From Flavobacterium restrictum (GTDB lineage Bacteria; Bacteroidota; Bacteroidia; Flavobacteriales; Flavobacteriaceae): a DNA stretch of 64,000 nucleotides. Under the pieces are notes generated by a model. It ran no database searches. It had not been told where the DNA came from and saw only the letters and a program-made list of their open reading frames with translations. Positions 61,101 to 64,000 of this stretch are shown here, piece by piece. The stretch spans positions 62,001 through 126,000 of the forward strand of contig NZ_VJZT01000005.1 of the NCBI RefSeq assembly GCF_007097245.1. The letters are read 5' to 3'. Position numbers and translations under genes: made by a program. How positions within the stretch are numbered: the stretch's first letter is position 1; each line of letters opens with the position of its first letter.

Positions 61101-61504
61101 AGGAAGGAAGCCTGACTGTTGTTATTTCTGGAAATAGTGTAATTTTATCATTAGAAGATGTCGAAATAACATCGCAAGATATCGAAGGTTGGTTAGTTGC
61201 TAATTCAAACGGAATCACCGTTGCGTTGGACATCACTATATCGGCAGAATTGAAGGAAGAAGGAATTGCAAGAGAATTGGTCAACCGAATTCAAAATAGT
61301 AGAAAAGATGCTGGTTTTGAAGTTACAGACACCATAAACGTATTTTTAGAAAACGAAACCGTGCTAGAAGCCGCTGTTAAAGCCAATGAAGAGTACATAA
61401 AATCCGAAACATTGACTGCAACAATCGTTTTTCAAGAAAGCCTTGTAAACGGCGCAATAATTGAATTTGATGCTATCAAAACCAAAATGACAATAACCAA
61501 ATAA
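58103..61504 (+). CDS. ileS: Isoleucyl-tRNA synthetase
   Basis: 1133 residues, charging tRNA-Ile. The HIGH-equivalent is SANGLPGIHHVMAR (residues ~50-63), the editing domain runs from ~200 to 400 (DGTGIVHTSPTFGADD), KMSKR is in NGQKMSKRLGN (~680), and the anticodon-binding domain follows (FVQENLSNWYVRLCRRRFWK). The length and long C-terminal extension resemble the type 2 (eukaryote-like) IleS usual in Bacteroidetes, a type linked to low mupirocin sensitivity. Confidence 0.97.
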   Translation: MSTKFTEYKGLDLPTVASEVLDFWKEKNIFEKSVTTREGSTPFVFFEGPPSANGLPGIHHVMARAIKDIFCRYKTQKGFQVKRKAGWDTHGLPVELGTEAALGITKEDIGKTISIEEYNEACKKTVMRYTDVWNDLTEKMGYWVDMEDPYITYKSKYMETVWWILKQIYNKDLMYKGYTIQPYSPKAGTGLSSHEVNQPGSYRDVTDTTIVAQFKALNETLPSFLQGFGDIHILAWTTTPWTLPSNTALTVGPKIDYVVVATFNQYTFRPVKVILAKNLVGKQFGKGFFASSEASDFENFKKGDKKIPYQILAEAKGADLVGIRYEQLMPLTLPYQNPENAFRVIAGDFVTTEDGTGIVHTSPTFGADDAKVAKEAVPEIPPMLVLDENGTPVPLVDLQGKFIDGLGSYSGKYVKNEYYNEGEAPERSADVEIAIQLKEENKAFKVEKYVHSYPHCWRTDKPILYYPLDSWFIKITEVRDRMFELNETINWKPKATGEGRFGNWLKNANDWNLSRSRFWGIPLPIWRTEDKQEEILIGSVEELYNEIEKSIAAGFQTTNPFKGFEIGNMSEANYDLIDLHKNVVDEITLVSASGKPMQRESDLIDVWFDSGSMPYAQWHYPFENKDKIDENKDFPADFIAEGVDQTRGWFYTLHAIATLVFDKVAYKNVVSNGLVLDKNGQKMSKRLGNAADPFETLNEYGPDATRWYMISNANPWDNLKFDLEGIAEVRRKFFGTLYNTYSFFSLYANIDQFTFAEAEIPLQERPEIDQWIISELNTLVKEVDGFYADYEPTKATRAISEFVQENLSNWYVRLCRRRFWKGEYAQDKIAAYQTLYTCLLTISKLGAPVAPFFMDKLYRDLTQTTQTEEFESVHLAQFPVSVENYVNKMLESKMQKAQTISSLVLSLRKKEMIKVRQPLQKVMIPVLDANQRAEIEAVSDLIKAEVNVKEIVLLDDASGILVKQIKPNFKTLGPRFGKDMGLISKEIQSFTAEQINQLDKEGSLTVVISGNSVILSLEDVEITSQDIEGWLVANSNGITVALDITISAELKEEGIARELVNRIQNSRKDAGFEVTDTINVFLENETVLEAAVKANEEYIKSETLTATIVFQESLVNGAIIEFDAIKTKMTITK

Positions 61505-61541
61505 CGAACTAACAAGTAATAACTACAAATAATTTTAGGGT

Positions 61542-61922
61542 ATGACAGACGAAATGACACGATACTCGGATGCTGATTTAGCAGAGTTCAAAGAGATAAT
61601 TATAAACAAAATGCAAAAAGCGCAAGCCGATTTAGACTTGATAAAAAGCGCCTATATGAATGACTTAAACAACGGTACCGATGACACGTCGCCTACGTTT
61701 AAAGCCTTTGAGGAGGGAAGCGAAACTATGTCTAAAGAAGCGAACTCGCAACTGGCCATACGTCAAGAAAAGTTCCTTCGCGACTTGAAGAACGCCCTAT
61801 TCCGTGTAGAAAATAAAACCTACGGTGTGTGCCGAGTAACTGGAAAGTTGATAGGCAAAGAGCGATTAAAAATTGTTCCTCACGCCACTATGAGCATCGA
61901 AGCAAAGAACTTGCAACGATAA
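61542..61922 (+). CDS. DksA/TraR-like protein lacking most zinc-finger cysteines
   Basis: 126 residues: an N-terminal coiled-coil hairpin (residues ~8-85) and the DksA-type C-terminal globule YGVCRVTGKLIGKERLKIVP (~97-116). DksA proteins carry four zinc-binding cysteines. Here only the first is kept, and the second pair is replaced by ATMSIEAKN. This form is common in Bacteroidetes. It likely binds the RNA polymerase secondary channel and tunes transcription, but without zinc. It follows ileS by 37 nt and is ended by a terminator. Confidence 0.9.
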   Translation: MTDEMTRYSDADLAEFKEIIINKMQKAQADLDLIKSAYMNDLNNGTDDTSPTFKAFEEGSETMSKEANSQLAIRQEKFLRDLKNALFRVENKTYGVCRVTGKLIGKERLKIVPHATMSIEAKNLQR

Positions 61923-61946
61923 GCATTAGCCTCAACCTAATAATTA

Positions 61947-61972
61947 ACGCTCCTTTGGGAGCGTTTTTTTTG
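61947..61972 (+). terminator. Terminator after the DksA-like gene
   Basis: AACGCTCC (61947-61954), loop TTTG and GGAGCGTT (61959-61966), followed by a T-run: a textbook intrinsic terminator. Confidence 0.9.
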
Positions 61973-61982
61973 ATTAAATTAC

Positions 61983-61990
61983 TATTTTTG
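61983..61990 (+). promoter_or_regulatory. lspA -7 promoter element
   Basis: TATTTTTG followed by CGCC matches TAnnTTTG, 19 nt before the ATG at 62010. Confidence 0.55.
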
Positions 61991-62009
61991 CGCCATCAAA
62001 ATTTACAAA

Positions 62010-62606
62010 ATGTCATTACGAAAAGCATCCCTCCTTATTTTTATCATTCTACTGGTGGATCAAGTGTCCAAAATATACATCAAAACCCATTTTATTCTAG
62101 GCGAAGAAGTACAAGTGTTTGAATGGTTTAAAATCCTTTTTATCGAAAATAAAGGAATGGCTTGGGGCACCGAAATACCAGGGCAATATGGCAAAATAAT
62201 ACTTACTTTTTTTAGAATTTTGGTAGTGCCTTGCATTGGTTATTGGCTTTGGGACACGATTCAAAAAAGAGGCTCTAATTATTTAATACTGGCCATAGCT
62301 TTAATTTTTGCAGGAGCCTTGGGGAATATTATTGACTCCGTTTTTTACGGGGTTCTTTTTGACGACAGTCACATTCAAGTGGCGACATTATTTACTGATA
62401 AACCTTATGGGACTTGGTTTCATGGTCAAGTAGTCGATTTATTTTACTTCCCTTTTTGGCACGGAATCTTGCCTACTTGGTTGCCTATTTGGGGCGGCAG
62501 AGACTTCACTTTTTTTAATGCCATTTTCAATGTTGCCGATATGGCGATTTCTACAGGAGTTGGAATTTTGATTTTTTTCAACAAAAAAGCATTTCATAAA
62601 AATTAA
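62010..62606 (+). CDS. lspA: Lipoprotein signal peptidase (signal peptidase II)
   Basis: 198 residues with four membrane helices, removing signal peptides of prolipoproteins after lipid attachment. The catalytic aspartates are in GALGNIIDSVFYG (~105) and FNAIFNVADMAIS (~175). ENKGMAWG and the start LLVDQVSKIYIK are conserved. It is slightly longer than the E. coli enzyme because of a loop (residues ~115-145, SHIQVATLFTDKPYGT), as in other Bacteroidetes. It serves the many lipoproteins of this organism, such as SprE and the DUF4292 protein. Confidence 0.95.
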   Translation: MSLRKASLLIFIILLVDQVSKIYIKTHFILGEEVQVFEWFKILFIENKGMAWGTEIPGQYGKIILTFFRILVVPCIGYWLWDTIQKRGSNYLILAIALIFAGALGNIIDSVFYGVLFDDSHIQVATLFTDKPYGTWFHGQVVDLFYFPFWHGILPTWLPIWGGRDFTFFNAIFNVADMAISTGVGILIFFNKKAFHKN

Positions 62607-62726
62607 AAACTGATTTTTTGGATTGGATTTTGTGAGGCCAAACTTTTAATGTTACAGATAATCAATGCTTTTTTGCTAGCAAAATAGGAATTGTTTCGTC
62701 AATTTATTCTTTCCATTAAATTTCTC

Positions 62727-64000
62727 CTACCCAAACAACTCTTGCGCGACATCTTCAATTTTGGCGACAAGCCTGATTTGGATTCCGGTATTTTTTAAAG
62801 CTATTTTGTTGTATTTTGATACAAAAATTGTGGAGAATCCTAATTTTTCGGCTTCTTGAATGCGTTGATCTACTCGGTTTACAGGGCGAATTTCTCCTGA
62901 CAAACCTACTTCTCCAGCAAAACAATAGCCTTTGGGTACCGAAATGTCTTCGTTCGAGGATAAAATTGCGGCCACAACGGCCAAATCTATCGCAGGATCA
63001 TCTACGGATATGCCGCCGGTTACGTTCAAGAAAACGTCTTTGGCGCCTAGCCTGAAACCAGCTCTTTTTTCTAAAACGGCCAGAATCATATTGAGCCTTT
63101 TGGCATTGTAACCTGTGGTGCTGCGCTGCGGTGTTCCATAAACGGCGGTACTTACGAGCGACTGAATTTCGATCATCAAGGGGCGCATTCCCTCAAGTGT
63201 AGAGGCAATGGCTGTTCCTGAAAGCTCTTCGTCTTTGTGGGAAATCAATATTTCGGAGGGGTTCGAAACTTCTCGCAAACCACTGCCTAACATTTCGTAA
63301 ATACCAATTTCGGCGGTGGAGCCAAAACGGTTTTTTAGCGAACGTAAGATCCGGTATACGTGGTTTCTGTCGCCTTCAAACTGAAGTACGGTGTCGACCA
63401 TGTGTTCCAGTATTTTGGGGCCAGCAATGGTACCATCCTTGGTAATATGTCCAATTAAAATGACTGGAATGTTGGTTTCTTTGGCAAATTTTATGAGTTC
63501 GGCTGTGGTTTCGCGTATTTGCGAAATGCTTCCCGCTGTTGATTCAATATAATCCGTATGCAAGGTTTGAATGGAATCGATAATTACAATTTCGGGAGCA
63601 ATGGCTTCTATTTGTTTGAAGATGTTTTGGGTTTTCGTTTCGGTAAGAATGTAGCAATTGTCGCCATTGGGCGTGATTCTTTCTGCCCGCATTTTAATTT
63701 GTTTTTGGCTTTCTTCGCCCGAAACGTATAATGTTTTGTAGGGTAGTTTTAATGATATTTGGAGCAAAAGCGTACTTTTTCCTATGCCTGGTTCCCCACC
63801 CAAAAGGATTAAGGAACCTGGTACGATGCCGCCGCCAAGTACGCGATTGAGTTCGCCATCTGTAGTATCCATCCTAATTTCTTCGGAGGAATCGATTTCA
63901 TTAATTCGCAATGGTTTTGGGGCTTTGCTGCTGGTGGTGGGTTCGCTTTTCCAAGCTACTTTTTCTTGCTTTTGAATAATTTCCTCGGCAATTGTGTTCC
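62727..64000 (-). CDS. radA: DNA repair protein RadA (5' end outside the window)
   Basis: The reading frame stays open to the right edge of the window. The part visible (about 424 residues) covers the linker, the RecA-like core and the C-terminal Lon-like domain. Walker A is GGEPGIGKSTLLLQ, the RadA-specific motif is KNRFGSTAEIG, and the Lon-like part shows DVFLNVTGGISVDDPAIDLA. The N-terminal zinc finger must lie beyond 64000. RadA is a branch-migration helicase that helps RecA in recombination. Apparent in-frame starts such as the TTG at 63911 are inside the gene. Confidence 0.95.
   Translation of the reverse strand, partial: NTIAEEIIQKQEKVAWKSEPTTSSKAPKPLRINEIDSSEEIRMDTTDGELNRVLGGGIVPGSLILLGGEPGIGKSTLLLQISLKLPYKTLYVSGEESQKQIKMRAERITPNGDNCYILTETKTQNIFKQIEAIAPEIVIIDSIQTLHTDYIESTAGSISQIRETTAELIKFAKETNIPVILIGHITKDGTIAGPKILEHMVDTVLQFEGDRNHVYRILRSLKNRFGSTAEIGIYEMLGSGLREVSNPSEILISHKDEELSGTAIASTLEGMRPLMIEIQSLVSTAVYGTPQRSTTGYNAKRLNMILAVLEKRAGFRLGAKDVFLNVTGGISVDDPAIDLAVVAAILSSNEDISVPKGYCFAGEVGLSGEIRPVNRVDQRIQEAEKLGFSTIFVSKYNKIALKNTGIQIRLVAKIEDVAQELFG

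Noticed and set aside
1..64000. Search for tRNA, rRNA, CRISPR arrays, insertion sequences and phage genes
   Set aside because: None seen by eye. No regular spacer-repeat pattern, no transposase motif, and no tRNA-like cloverleaf with a CCA-side GTTCRANNC arm was noticed. A dedicated scan (tRNAscan-SE, Infernal) would be decisive.

Overview
The window looks like a piece of the chromosome of a Flavobacterium-like member of the Bacteroidetes. The DNA is AT-rich. Many genes are preceded by the Bacteroidetes -7 promoter element (TAnnTTTG), and Shine-Dalgarno sequences are mostly absent. Two parts of the type IX secretion machinery are encoded (an SprE/PorW-like lipoprotein and PorZ with a C-terminal sorting domain). 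Several small families typical of Flavobacteriaceae are present (DUF6341, DUF6427, DUF4254, DUF4292, DUF5687, THC0290_0291). I found no rRNA, tRNA, CRISPR array, transposase or phage gene.

1-7.6 kb: a HigB/RelE-type toxin, then purD, upp and small conserved genes. An AlbA_2/RecG-like ATP-binding gene lies between DUF4254 and a family 9 glycosyltransferase. Its 3' end and the DNA behind it consist of 11-bp tandem repeats and a 30-bp palindrome. 7.7-9.6 kb: an accessory island built like two integron gene cassettes, a HigB-HigA toxin-antitoxin pair and a SEC-C motif protein. Each has an attC-like site at its 3' end, and no integrase is visible. 9.7-13.1 kb: a flavin/2Fe-2S oxidoreductase and a two-gene ABC exporter.

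13.2-22.1 kb: sprE, a bactofilin, two small AtpZ/AtpI-type membrane proteins and the ATP synthase genes atpB-E-F-H-A-G. atpD and atpC are not here. Long hairpins sit in the atpB-atpE and atpA-atpG gaps. 22.4-23.5 kb: a truncated DUF547 protein and a GNAT acetyltransferase. 23.6-30.4 kb: the most interesting block. It has six consecutive co-directional genes: two coiled-coil proteins (one with two membrane helices), a membrane-anchored substrate-binding domain fused to an OmpA peptidoglycan-binding domain, an ABC permease, an ABC ATPase and a CbbX/SpoVK-type AAA+ ATPase. They look like one envelope-spanning machine whose function I cannot name.

30.6-38.7 kb: a lipopolysaccharide-type flippase, dut, a sugar nucleotidyltransferase, a TPR protein, a DUF4292 lipoprotein and two tandem EnvC-like proteins with degenerate LytM domains. 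38.8-42.8 kb: a second truncated DUF547 paralogue and the three-gene set of transglutaminase, alpha-E protein and circularly permuted ATP-grasp. This set is widespread but poorly understood and is probably a peptide-ligase system. 43.1-53.7 kb: mainly metabolism and repair (acyltransferase, ogt, exonuclease, nucleoside-gate transporter, fumarase, gpsA, bioB, gdhA) plus an outer-membrane protein. 53.8-64.0 kb: porZ, an acyltransferase, recO, ileS, a DksA-like protein, lspA and the C-terminal part of radA, which runs off the right edge.
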